64,000 nucleotides of DNA from the NCBI RefSeq assembly GCF_041820985.1, contig NZ_JBGUAU010000001.1, positions 62,001-126,000 on the forward strand, written 5' to 3'. The position numbers were made by a program, and so were the translations under genes. Positions 25,897-33,774 of the stretch are shown piece by piece; the first letter of the stretch is position 1, and each line of letters starts with the position of its first letter. The DNA is from Evansella sp041820985 (GTDB taxonomy: Bacteria; Bacillota; Bacilli; Bacillales; Salisediminibacteriaceae). The notes below the pieces were generated by a model, which was given only the letters and a program-made list of their open reading frames with translations, was not told the origin of the DNA and did no database searches.

Positions 25897-26151
25897 CTAC
25901 TTTTGCATCATCTCCTTTAGTAAAATTGTGGCTCTTAAACAAACTTTCTTCGTTTCACCCTCACTCATCATGAAATGTTCTGCTGTTACTTTGATTGGGG
26001 TTTTTCCATTAACTATAAGTCTTCCATGTTGTTCTAAATGCGCTTTTTCCACTTTTCTAAAATAAAGAAACACCGATTTTTCAGGCTCTGGAAGCTTTTT
26101 AATCAATTTGTCTCTCTGCTCAAAATAGAAATCTTTCTCATACTTCCTCAT
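25897..26151 (-). CDS. Small basic protein of unknown function
   Basis: 84 residues from ATG 26151 (AAAGGGGTGA upstream), preferred over the longer frame to 26169. Charged, with KLPEPEKSVFLYFRKVEKAH and a C-terminal helix (KKVCLRATILLKEMMQK). No motif recognised. It stands between the kinase and the exporter on the same strand but with gaps, so linkage is uncertain. Confidence 0.6.
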   Translation of the reverse strand: MRKYEKDFYFEQRDKLIKKLPEPEKSVFLYFRKVEKAHLEQHGRLIVNGKTPIKVTAEHFMMSEGETKKVCLRATILLKEMMQK

Positions 26152-26180
26152 ACAGTCACCCCTTTCCAAAACTAATAGTA

Positions 26181-26339
26181 CTAGAATATCATGATCTTTC
26201 GGAAAACAAATCTCTTATCTCCTAATTCAGAGAACCTATTTTCCGAAAATAGTGATTGTAGAAAAAGTGTATTAGATAACAAATTTAACACAAGGAGGAA
26301 CATCATATACTTTATAATGGATCCTAAAAGTCCACCCAT
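26181..26339 (-). CDS. Possible small membrane protein
   Basis: 52 codons from ATG 26339: MGGLLGSIIKYMMFLLVLNL then a charged tail (SENRFSELGDKRFVFRK). It has one convincing membrane segment but only a weak ribosome binding site (TAGGAT). The ~200 bases upstream to the exporter gene hold nothing else I can support. Confidence 0.3.
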   Translation of the reverse strand: MGGLLGSIIKYMMFLLVLNLLSNTLFLQSLFSENRFSELGDKRFVFRKIMIF

Positions 26340-26538
26340 ATTTATCCTAAATTTTGCGGCCACTGATGATCATAATTTTCACCAAAACACTACCATTAAT
26401 ACTGATGCAAAACGGAGTAGGACGTGGGGAATAATTCGTGGGAAGATTGTATTTGACGTATAGTAAGTTCCATAGACATTACCTAGAAATGTTATACATT
26501 CTCTTCTTAGAAAAAAGATTAACCTACAACTTTGTTAG

Positions 26539-27288
26539 TTATGGTAGTAGTAAGCGCAATCCTCCAATAGTAGCTAATATTAATATAATGGTATTAAAAT
26601 GCTTTTGTGGAATTCGCGGCAGTAATTTTATTCCTAAATATGTTCCTACCAGAATAGCAGGAATTAGACATGCATTAAAAGTAATTGTTCCTATTGTAAT
26701 TAAACCTAGGCTAATATACATAGGAACTTTGATTAGATTCACGGATAAAAAAAACCAAGCACCAGTACCAATGAACTTTTCTTTAGGCAATGCAATCGCA
26801 ATGAGAAAGATAGCCATAATTGGGCCCGCTGCATTCCCTATCATTGTTGTAAAACCAGCTAATGTTCCCATGACTCCAACAAACCATTTTGTTGTTGGCA
26901 TTGATTCCAACCACTTCGCACCCCATCGCTCTCTCGATACTTGGACACCAATCAAGATTAGTACCAGGAGACCTAGAATGATTTCAATTGGTCTACTTGC
27001 TTCAATTGTATATAACAGTATAAACCCTGCGATAATTCCTCCAAGAACCCAAGGAATAAGCTTTAACAAAGTCTTCCAATCAACACTTCGGCGATAATAT
27101 GTAACTGCGATAATATCTGCAGCAATTAACATTGGTAATACAATCCCAATCGACTCTCTTGCTGGAAAAATGGTAGCCATTGTTGCAACAACAAGAATGC
27201 CTAATGTAGGTATGCCTGTTTTTGAAACACCAATTAACATTGCACACAAAATAACCATTACAATTTCAAACCATTGTAATTCTAGCAA
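26539..27288 (-). CDS. TauE/SafE-family sulfite/organosulfur exporter-like membrane protein
   Basis: 249 residues from TTG 27288 (GAGGAGATGA upstream). About eight membrane segments are spread along the protein, and the family repeat is visible: VMVILCAMLIGVSKTGIPTL near the N-terminus (GxxKTGxP) and MGTLAGFTTMIGNAAGPIMA in the second half. The TauE/SafE (former DUF81) family moves small sulfur compounds or other anions. The substrate cannot be inferred from this neighbourhood, which has no sulfur genes. Confidence 0.88.
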   Translation of the reverse strand: MLELQWFEIVMVILCAMLIGVSKTGIPTLGILVVATMATIFPARESIGIVLPMLIAADIIAVTYYRRSVDWKTLLKLIPWVLGGIIAGFILLYTIEASRPIEIILGLLVLILIGVQVSRERWGAKWLESMPTTKWFVGVMGTLAGFTTMIGNAAGPIMAIFLIAIALPKEKFIGTGAWFFLSVNLIKVPMYISLGLITIGTITFNACLIPAILVGTYLGIKLLPRIPQKHFNTIILILATIGGLRLLLP

Positions 27289-27456
27289 ACTATCATCTCC
27301 TCAAGCTTTTTCCTATGTAGATCACTACTTCACTTTTACTATATAGAAATGATGTGAAGATGAAAAGAAAAATTGCCTGAAATACTACACCTAGTATAGT
27401 TCTGGCTTAACTATCCAATAATTAATTTATATAAGTGTTTAGGAGGTTTTCACACA

Positions 27457-27594
27457 ATGTTCGATCTTATAACTAAGTACGTGAGAATTTTTTTTGTTGT
27501 TGATTTTTTAAATAACTGTGGAACAACGCAAATTTCAAGTATTGATGAAAACAAGTATGGCTGGGGAAATTGGAATCGAAAGACTAATAATTAA
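27457..27594 (+). CDS. Small protein of unknown function
   Basis: 45 residues from ATG 27457 with AGGAGG at 27441. It has a mixed hydrophobic start (MFDLITKYVRIFFVVDFLNN) and a polar Trp/Asn-rich end (KYGWGNWNRKTNN). The ribosome binding site is strong, but no family or terminator supports it further. Confidence 0.45.
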   Translation: MFDLITKYVRIFFVVDFLNNCGTTQISSIDENKYGWGNWNRKTNN

Positions 27595-27739
27595 ACTCCT
27601 CGATACTTATCATCATCTATTTAAATAAAGGTTAAGTTAAGGACAATGCTGATTTTTATCGAAGGTGCGAGACTCATTCCTAATTAGTATTTAGTATTCG
27701 TATCTCTCAGCGTAGTTTTATATCCCATTGTGCACTAGA

Positions 27740-28216
27740 TCATTCATTCCCTGTTGTAAATAATAATCTGTCATAATGTGATAGTTCCGGATGTTTATCT
27801 AGAATCTTCATTTCTATAACAGGTCCTGCAATAATGTGTACAAAGTTATTCTCTAGCTGTATGACGATAGAATAAAGAAGTTCTTCGTTCGGAACTGCTC
27901 CATATCCGAAGACGTTTTTTATCAAAGAGTTAGAAGATGAATAGCTAGAGGCTTTCACTATGTATTTTTGACTAGACAATGGGGGGCATTCTTCAAATTC
28001 CAAAGGGGTCGGTGTCTCTTGTTCATAAAGGCAAAGAACATCATCACCATTTGGTAGTTCATACCATTCTAGTCTCCAAAACCCTTGACCTTCCCAATTC
28101 TTATCGTGCCAATAAATATTTTCTGGAGCGTGAAAAATAAGTGAGTTGTTGTGATGATAAGAACTTAAGTATTTCCCGTATGTTCCCCCTAGAACTTTCC
28201 CTTTCAGTTTTATCAT
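27740..28216 (-). CDS. Conserved-looking protein of unknown function
   Basis: 158 residues from ATG 28216, mostly beta-rich and soluble, with NIYWHDKNWEGQGFWRLEWY and an acidic C-terminus. The strongest ribosome binding site (AGGAGGT, 28241-28247) instead fits a 7-residue mini-ORF at 28236 whose TGA overlaps this ATG as ATGA. Translation may therefore be coupled to that leader, or the first codons carry a frameshift. A TTG at 28225 is another possible start. Family not recognised. Confidence 0.6.
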   Translation of the reverse strand: MIKLKGKVLGGTYGKYLSSYHHNNSLIFHAPENIYWHDKNWEGQGFWRLEWYELPNGDDVLCLYEQETPTPLEFEECPPLSSQKYIVKASSYSSSNSLIKNVFGYGAVPNEELLYSIVIQLENNFVHIIAGPVIEMKILDKHPELSHYDRLLFTTGNE

Positions 28217-28236
28217 GACTTCCAATTATTACTCAT
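28213..28236 (-). CDS. Seven-residue leader mini-ORF
   Basis: ATG AGT AAT AAT TGG AAG TCA TGA (MSNNWKS) starts 4 bases after AGGAGGT, and its stop overlaps the next gene's ATG. It could be a coupling leader or the frameshifted true N-terminus of the downstream protein. Confidence 0.35.
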   Translation of the reverse strand: MSNNWKS

Positions 28237-28320
28237 CTCTACCTCCTAATACATCAGGTATTCGTAACGATAGTTTTATCTCATGAATGGGTTAAATTAC
28301 ACACACACTATTCTCCACTT

Positions 28321-28482
28321 CTAGAAGATTGCATTTTTTAAGAAGAAAAAAACATAAATCAATGCACTACAAATGGTAATAAACAATCCTACCATCACAA
28401 ATCCATAAATAAAGCCCTTTCCCATTGCAACTAAGTCCAAAAACATATTCTTTAGACCATCGAATACCTTATGCAATATCAT
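28321..28482 (-). CDS. Small membrane protein of unknown function
   Basis: 53 residues from ATG 28482 with GGGGAGAG upstream. A short amphipathic start (MILHKVFDGLKNMFLDLVAM) is followed by one clear membrane segment (FVMVGLFITICSALIYVFFF). It lies between the transglutaminase operon and the 27740-28216 gene on the same strand. No family recognised. Confidence 0.6.
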   Translation of the reverse strand: MILHKVFDGLKNMFLDLVAMGKGFIYGFVMVGLFITICSALIYVFFFLKNAIF

Positions 28483-28687
28483 ACGCACACTCTCCCCTAC
28501 TGTAGAAAACTGCTTCTATTCTTTGTACTTTATCTTACCATATCTCACTATTCAATTGGGTAAGAATGGAAAACACATTCCCTCTACTGCAATAAAATTA
28601 CTATCTCTTTAACTAGGCGGGTTATTTAAGATTGGAAGGAAGTTTTCCTTCTGGTTACATCTTAATTATTCCTTTGGAAGGATAACT

Positions 28688-28800
28688 TGGGAATCCAATC
28701 TACCCTTGGATTCCCGTTTCCTTCTTCTAAACTTCATTCGGGGGAATAAAACCACTATTCGTTTCCCGCTTTCCCCTTCTTAAAGCTCTTCCGGGAATAA
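28688..28800. repeat. Decayed pair of 52-bp hairpin repeat units
   Basis: Units begin at 28688, 28739 and 28792 (51 and 53 bases apart), with (T/C)GGGAAT..., then TTCCCG(T/C)TT, a CTTC-AA block and a CTT before the next CGGGAA. This is the same pattern as the 11-unit array at 42783-43360. The first unit forms a 10-bp hairpin (GGGAATCCAA / TTGGATTCCC). It sits immediately past the transglutaminase operon's last stop and may serve as its terminator. Confidence 0.55.
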
Positions 28801-28803
28801 AGA

Positions 28804-31119
28804 TTATCCCTTCATCCTTTTCTTTATATCCATTACCTTTTTTCTGGTTTTTTCAAGATCCACTTTTCTCATACCTCTGCTCCCATACTTCGCCTTATCA
28901 AATAAAAGGAGTACCTGCATTAAATCACCTTCTAATTTACTATCTTTCTCCCCCCATCGAATAAACGTTTCTCTCATCGTTTCATATTCCTCTTTTTCAT
29001 ACCCTTTTCGGTTCGCAAAACGAAGAAAACGTTCAAACTCGATGATTATTTTCTCATTTAAAGTTGTTGCTAATCTCCCTTTTTTCCAATCCCTCCATAT
29101 TCTCGAAAAATGCCATGACCGTTTTTTCCCCACTACGACAAGAGCAACAGAAAGAACTGCGATACTTACGATTAGGCCAACGTGGAACCAAGGAATGTCA
29201 GAAAGAGAAAACGTTCCTTTATCTTCCTCTTGTCCATCTGTTGCTACATCTATCTCTTCTACATTTTCAGCAGGAACCTCCTCAGTCGCATACAGTGTCG
29301 GAAGAGAAAACGCTGGCGTCGGTTCAAAAGATATCCATCCATACCCCTCAAAATAAACTTCGACCCATGAATGTGCATTCGAATTACGAACTTGGAACGT
29401 ACCAGGTGCAGTAGGATCTTGCTCCATAAAATAATAATCTATTTCTTCCTCCACACGTGTTCCTTGAGTATATCCCTTTACCCAACGCGCTGGGATATCC
29501 AGAGTTCTAGCTAGCACAACCATTGCTGTGGAGAAATAGTCACAATACCCTTCCTCCACCTCAAAAAGAAAACGATCCACAAAGTCCGTACTTTCTCCCA
29601 AACTAGTATCTGGCTCTGTCGTATATTCATAGGTATCTTTTAAAAACGATTCTATTGCCAATACTTGATCATATTGAGAAGCATCCAGATCAACAATTTC
29701 TTCCGCTAAGTCAAAAATACGGTCCGGTAACTCTTCTGGTAGTTGCAAATACCTTTGCCAGTATCCTTCTTCTAGATTGACGTTATTTACCATTCGTAAA
29801 CTCGTTTCATCAATGATGGGGATTTCGGAAACAACCTCATATTTCATAGGAAAAGCAGTTTCGTCGTCACTTACAAAATGGATTTCTTCTGAATGTGGAA
29901 GCCATATGAATGAGTTTTCAGCATCCTCGTTTTCCAATGAACGATACTCAACGATTGGGCTTCTTTCTTGACTCAAACCTACTTCTTCTTCAAAATAGTC
30001 TGTTATAGAAAGCTCTGATATAGAATAAGCACCAAATAGAACAGGAAACGTTCTTCCAATTCGCGGACTAAATGTGATAGTTTGAGTAATCTCCCGAGTT
30101 TCTAAAAGAGAAGTATCAATATAGTCACGATCACCTTGAAACGTGCTCGCTTCCCCATCCACAAACACAGCTTGTTGGAACAGTTCATCCTCTTTATCCT
30201 CCACCCAGCCTGCTCCCGTATATAAAGAACGAGATTCTCCACGATAATAAGTAGGATAAGACGTATCGATTGTCATAACAGGAGAGTAGTCGAACGAAAA
30301 CCCACCCCCTAGTTCCTGATCATCTCGACTATACCCTGAAATACTATCCCCACTAACTGGTAAACTACTGTTGGCATCACTATTCCTATTTGGATTTACA
30401 CCTGTTTCCACTTTGGAACTACTATGTTTTTTCCATAACGTGTACGGATCTGTAACGAGAGGTCGAATATCAGGGGCAAATATTCCAGTAAACACAACGA
30501 TAGACATAATCGCAGCTATTGGAACGATAAACGTTTCAGGATAGTCAGTTAAGTGTTCCCACGCCTCTTCGCTTTTTTCCCTTAGTGCTCGAAACTGATG
30601 TACCATTAACAATAAAAGAACTGCGCAAATCATTATGACGATATCGACCCACAAAGATAAGGAAGTAAAGGTATCTAGTACAGAAAAAAAGAGCACACTA
30701 ATAAAAAGAGTTCCTACCGCTCGCCACTTTGATTCAAACCACCTAATTGTCACAATATAAATGATCCATGTACCTAATACAATCAGAAACACGGGAAGAT
30801 AATACAATAACTGATCTCCAACAAACAGGATTGCTTGCTGCATTTCATCCCAAGATGTAAAGGATACTCCCCCAATATCCCACTCCAACCAATAGACTAA
30901 CACTCCAAATAAAAGGAAAAATTGGCACATTCGTCGAAGCCATGTTCGGCGAAATAAATACATCTCTGTTACACAAACAGTTAGTAATACGACGATAACG
31001 ATTGGTTTTGTACCCTCCGCCCAGTAAGAGGAAAGCCACGTTAACAACGAATAAAGAAAAACACCAGATAATAGAATGACACTGCGTTCTAGCCAGTCCA
31101 CCTGTTTCTTCCTATTCAT
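28804..31119 (-). CDS. yebA: Transglutaminase-like membrane protein (TgpA/YebA type)
   Basis: 771 residues. About seven membrane segments lie in the first ~215 residues. A large outside domain follows with a transglutaminase-core Cys in EEGYCDYFSTAMVVLAR (about 530), His in NSNAHSWVEVYF and Asp/Glu region GWISFEPTP. Then come another membrane segment (VGLIVSIAVLSVALVVV) and a cytoplasmic DUF4129-like tail. It is the third gene of the MoxR-DUF58-TgpA operon and overlaps the DUF58 gene by 8 bases. The cell-envelope role of this trio is not well understood. In B. subtilis the order yeaC-yeaD-yebA is the same. Confidence 0.93.
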   Translation of the reverse strand: MNRKKQVDWLERSVILLSGVFLYSLLTWLSSYWAEGTKPIVIVVLLTVCVTEMYLFRRTWLRRMCQFFLLFGVLVYWLEWDIGGVSFTSWDEMQQAILFVGDQLLYYLPVFLIVLGTWIIYIVTIRWFESKWRAVGTLFISVLFFSVLDTFTSLSLWVDIVIMICAVLLLLMVHQFRALREKSEEAWEHLTDYPETFIVPIAAIMSIVVFTGIFAPDIRPLVTDPYTLWKKHSSSKVETGVNPNRNSDANSSLPVSGDSISGYSRDDQELGGGFSFDYSPVMTIDTSYPTYYRGESRSLYTGAGWVEDKEDELFQQAVFVDGEASTFQGDRDYIDTSLLETREITQTITFSPRIGRTFPVLFGAYSISELSITDYFEEEVGLSQERSPIVEYRSLENEDAENSFIWLPHSEEIHFVSDDETAFPMKYEVVSEIPIIDETSLRMVNNVNLEEGYWQRYLQLPEELPDRIFDLAEEIVDLDASQYDQVLAIESFLKDTYEYTTEPDTSLGESTDFVDRFLFEVEEGYCDYFSTAMVVLARTLDIPARWVKGYTQGTRVEEEIDYYFMEQDPTAPGTFQVRNSNAHSWVEVYFEGYGWISFEPTPAFSLPTLYATEEVPAENVEEIDVATDGQEEDKGTFSLSDIPWFHVGLIVSIAVLSVALVVVGKKRSWHFSRIWRDWKKGRLATTLNEKIIIEFERFLRFANRKGYEKEEYETMRETFIRWGEKDSKLEGDLMQVLLLFDKAKYGSRGMRKVDLEKTRKKVMDIKKRMKG

Positions 31120-32356
31120 GGAGTTTCCCCCCTAACACCGCACGTAGATCATCTAACGTTGATACACTATAAACGTTAATCCCTTCCTCTGCTAACGATC
31201 GTTCCCACTTCTGGAAACCCTGCTTCCTTTGTTTTCCTATAAAAAAATGACAAGGTTGAAGATTCATGTGCTTCAAGAAACGTAACTGGTGGTAGAGTGC
31301 TTCACTCGCTACTGGTGTAACTACAGCAATAACCGTTCCTGGTACTAGCTTCCTTCTATTATTTATCAATTGATAAATTGGCATTTTTCCATCGCGATAT
31401 ACGTGGAGCAGATGCTCTTCCAGACGGTAATGATGCTTTTTCCCAACACTAGGCTCAATATAATTTTCATAACAGTGCAAACCCACAGGCTTTTGTTTCC
31501 TGATCATGTAAGTAATAAGAGAAGCACAAACGGAAACAGCCAGCTCGAAATGATTATCATCACTGTAACTATGAATATGACGATCTAGTATTACCACCGT
31601 TTTCCTACGAGCCTCTCTCTCAAACTCTTTTGACTTCAACTCTCCCGTTTTCGCTGTAGCATTCCAATGGATGTGCGATAGTCTATCTCCATGAACATAC
31701 TCTCTGACCCCATCAATCTGCGTCGTTTCCCTTTGATAATGTAAGGAAGAAGAAAGCTGGTGAGCTGCCCTCTCCACAGTGTGTACGTCTTCCCAATAGG
31801 AAATCGGTATCGTCTTCGGAAACACACGAAACGCGGCTGAAAGATCCATTACACTTTTATGCTCCTGTAGCTGAAACACATCGCTTGTCGTACATTCGGT
31901 TGTTCCAAACACATAAGCCCCCCGTTGAACCTTAACAGAATAAGTAATATCTCCTTTTCTATAAGAATTCGGAACAAAGGACGATTCATGTGTTGTTACA
32001 CCTAATTGATGATGATGCAAGCTATCTTTGACGAAAACATGTGTAAGTGGCCAAAACCCCGGCAAGAGATATTCCATTTTCACCTGTATGGTATCTCCCG
32101 TTTCCAAACGACCGTTATCTGACATTCCCTCCTGATCTATGATCCTCTCACCCTTAATTTCCATAATCCCACTCCATTTTTCCAAAGAAATCAAATAGAC
32201 AGAAAGAATTGTCACAATGGTAAAAAGCATAAAAGCTAATTTCCCACCAGTGAACAAGAAAAAGAGGAGACTCGAAAACCAAATAATAACAACACTATAA
32301 AAGAAAGGTCGCTGTTCTTTGTTTTTCGGAAGCAATATTAACAAATGATTTCTCAT
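31112..32356 (-). CDS. yeaD: DUF58 domain protein (YeaD type)
   Basis: 414 residues. Two membrane segments lie at the N-terminus (about 18-60), then an extended beta region, then the DUF58/vWA-like domain with REYVHGDRLSHIHWNATAKTG, the signature of the family. The domain resembles a von Willebrand A fold, whose members form complexes with MoxR ATPases. GGAGAAG precedes the ATG. It begins one base after the MoxR stop and overlaps the transglutaminase gene, so the three are co-translated. Confidence 0.93.
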   Translation of the reverse strand: MRNHLLILLPKNKEQRPFFYSVVIIWFSSLLFFLFTGGKLAFMLFTIVTILSVYLISLEKWSGIMEIKGERIIDQEGMSDNGRLETGDTIQVKMEYLLPGFWPLTHVFVKDSLHHHQLGVTTHESSFVPNSYRKGDITYSVKVQRGAYVFGTTECTTSDVFQLQEHKSVMDLSAAFRVFPKTIPISYWEDVHTVERAAHQLSSSLHYQRETTQIDGVREYVHGDRLSHIHWNATAKTGELKSKEFEREARRKTVVILDRHIHSYSDDNHFELAVSVCASLITYMIRKQKPVGLHCYENYIEPSVGKKHHYRLEEHLLHVYRDGKMPIYQLINNRRKLVPGTVIAVVTPVASEALYHQLRFLKHMNLQPCHFFIGKQRKQGFQKWERSLAEEGINVYSVSTLDDLRAVLGGKLHE

Positions 32357-32357
32357 C

Positions 32358-33314
32358 TTACTTCTCCAATCGAATAGGAACCTTCACACTTTCCATAATT
32401 GTTTGTAATACCGATTCCACTCTGTTTTCTACACTCGCTTGAGACTTCAAAATGATCCGATGAGCGAAAACATAGAGAACTAATAGTTTCACATCATCAG
32501 GAGTAACAAAATCCCTCTCCTCCACATACGCATATGCTTTTGAGGCCTGCACTAAAGCTAAAGTTGCCCTTGGACTAACACCTAAAAAGATCTGAGCATG
32601 CTCACGAGTCTTTCTCCCTATTTCAAGGATATAATCTATCACCGATTCCGCTATATGCACTGACTTCATTTCCTGCTGCATTTTCATAATGTGTTGCATA
32701 TCTGTAATCGCTTGCAATTCCTCTAGCGGATGGACACTACTTTTGGAAAACAACAACTCTTTCTCCGTATCTTTGTCTGGATACCCCATTGTAAACTTCA
32801 TCATAAATCGATCTAACTGCGCTTCCGGCAAAAGGTACGTTCCTTCAAACTCCATTGGATTCTGTGTTGCCATCACAAAAAAGGGTTGTGGCAGTTCGTA
32901 AATGGTTCCATCCACAGATACTTGTTTTTCCTCCATTGCCTCCAGAAGTGCGGATTGTGTTTTCGTAGATGCGCGGTTAATTTCATCTACTAACAAGAAA
33001 TTTGTCATCACTGGACCTGGTCTGAACACAAATTCCTCATCCTTCGGGTGATATATTGAAAACCCTGTTATATCCGTTGGAAGTAAATCTGGGTTACACT
33101 GAATTCTCCGAAAGTCTCCCTGAACTGTTTTCGCTAATGCCTTCACAAGCATTGTCTTCCCCGTACCAGGTACCCCTTCCAGGAGGACATGCCCACCAGC
33201 AAGCAAGCAGGTCATTAACAGCTTAATTTCTTTTTGTTTTCCTAGAAGACATTTAGAAAGGTTCTGTTCTATTTGTTTGATTATATGTGAATGTTTTCTG
33301 CTTTCGTCGCTCAT
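32358..33314 (-). CDS. yeaC: MoxR-type AAA+ ATPase (YeaC type)
   Basis: 318 residues from ATG 33314 (GGGGGAT upstream), shorter than the longest frame to 33335. Walker A is GVPGTGKT, Walker B LLVDEINRA, and sensor 1 is MATQNP; the MoxR signature LLEAMEEKQVSVDG and the lid region GVSPRATLALVQASKAYA are present. MoxR ATPases act as chaperone-like remodellers for vWA-domain partners, here most likely the DUF58 protein. It is the first gene of the operon. Confidence 0.95.
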   Translation of the reverse strand: MSDESRKHSHIIKQIEQNLSKCLLGKQKEIKLLMTCLLAGGHVLLEGVPGTGKTMLVKALAKTVQGDFRRIQCNPDLLPTDITGFSIYHPKDEEFVFRPGPVMTNFLLVDEINRASTKTQSALLEAMEEKQVSVDGTIYELPQPFFVMATQNPMEFEGTYLLPEAQLDRFMMKFTMGYPDKDTEKELLFSKSSVHPLEELQAITDMQHIMKMQQEMKSVHIAESVIDYILEIGRKTREHAQIFLGVSPRATLALVQASKAYAYVEERDFVTPDDVKLLVLYVFAHRIILKSQASVENRVESVLQTIMESVKVPIRLEK

Positions 33315-33419
33315 TTTATAGATCCCCCAATACATTATTTTTGTATAACACTTCTACACCGAGGTTGGAAATCCTTTCGTTTGTTTTGTGAAATGGTTTA
33401 GTAGGGAGTTGTTACTTTT

Positions 33420-33690
33420 AAAAGTCTACCCTGAAAATACGAGTGTCAATAAGTAGTCAAACTATCTAGTATTACTAATATTGTTGGTAGTTATTCCATT
33501 CGTTTCAGCCCATTCGCTTTCCTAGGGGAGCTGCCGAGCCTTCTACACTCCTTCGTCGCTCCGAAGTCTCGCCTCTGCTCTGCATCCCACAGGAGTCTCA
33601 GGGGCTTACACTCATTGCAAATAAGATGGGGAGTTCTAAAAGACTTTACACGTATTTTCATCCGCCATGGCGCAATCTTAGAGACTTATT
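33420..33690 (+). repeat. Interspersed repeat family A, copy 2
   Basis: It fills most of the 460-base gap upstream of the MoxR operon. Blocks in order: CTGAAAATACG, TAGTATTACTAA, TTGTTGGTAGTTATTCCATT, CGTTTCAGCCCATTCG, CCTAGGGGAGCTGCCGAGCC, TCTCGCCTCTGCTCTGCATC, CCACAGGAGTCTC, CACTCATT and GTATTTTCATCC. Compare 5485-5775 and 58190-58395. No open frame. A 12-base G/C-rich inverted repeat (CTTCGTCGCTCCGAAG) lies in the middle. Confidence 0.75.
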
Positions 33691-33694
33691 AAAA

Positions 33695-33732
33695 AACCAT
33701 ATTCCAGCAAATATCTCACTAGAACATGGTTC
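33695..33732 (-). terminator. Terminator of the TPR/GTPase-like gene
   Basis: On the minus strand AGAACCATGTTC pairs with GGAATATGGTT, followed by TTTTTT, ~45 bases past the stop. Confidence 0.65.
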
Positions 33733-33774
33733 TCTCTACCTTACATAGAATATATCCATACACCTTCTTCAAAA

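Noticed and set aside
26191..27097. Plus-strand frames opposite the TauE-type exporter and beside it
   Set aside because: They are shadows of the minus-strand exporter gene, with repetitive basic composition and no start signals.
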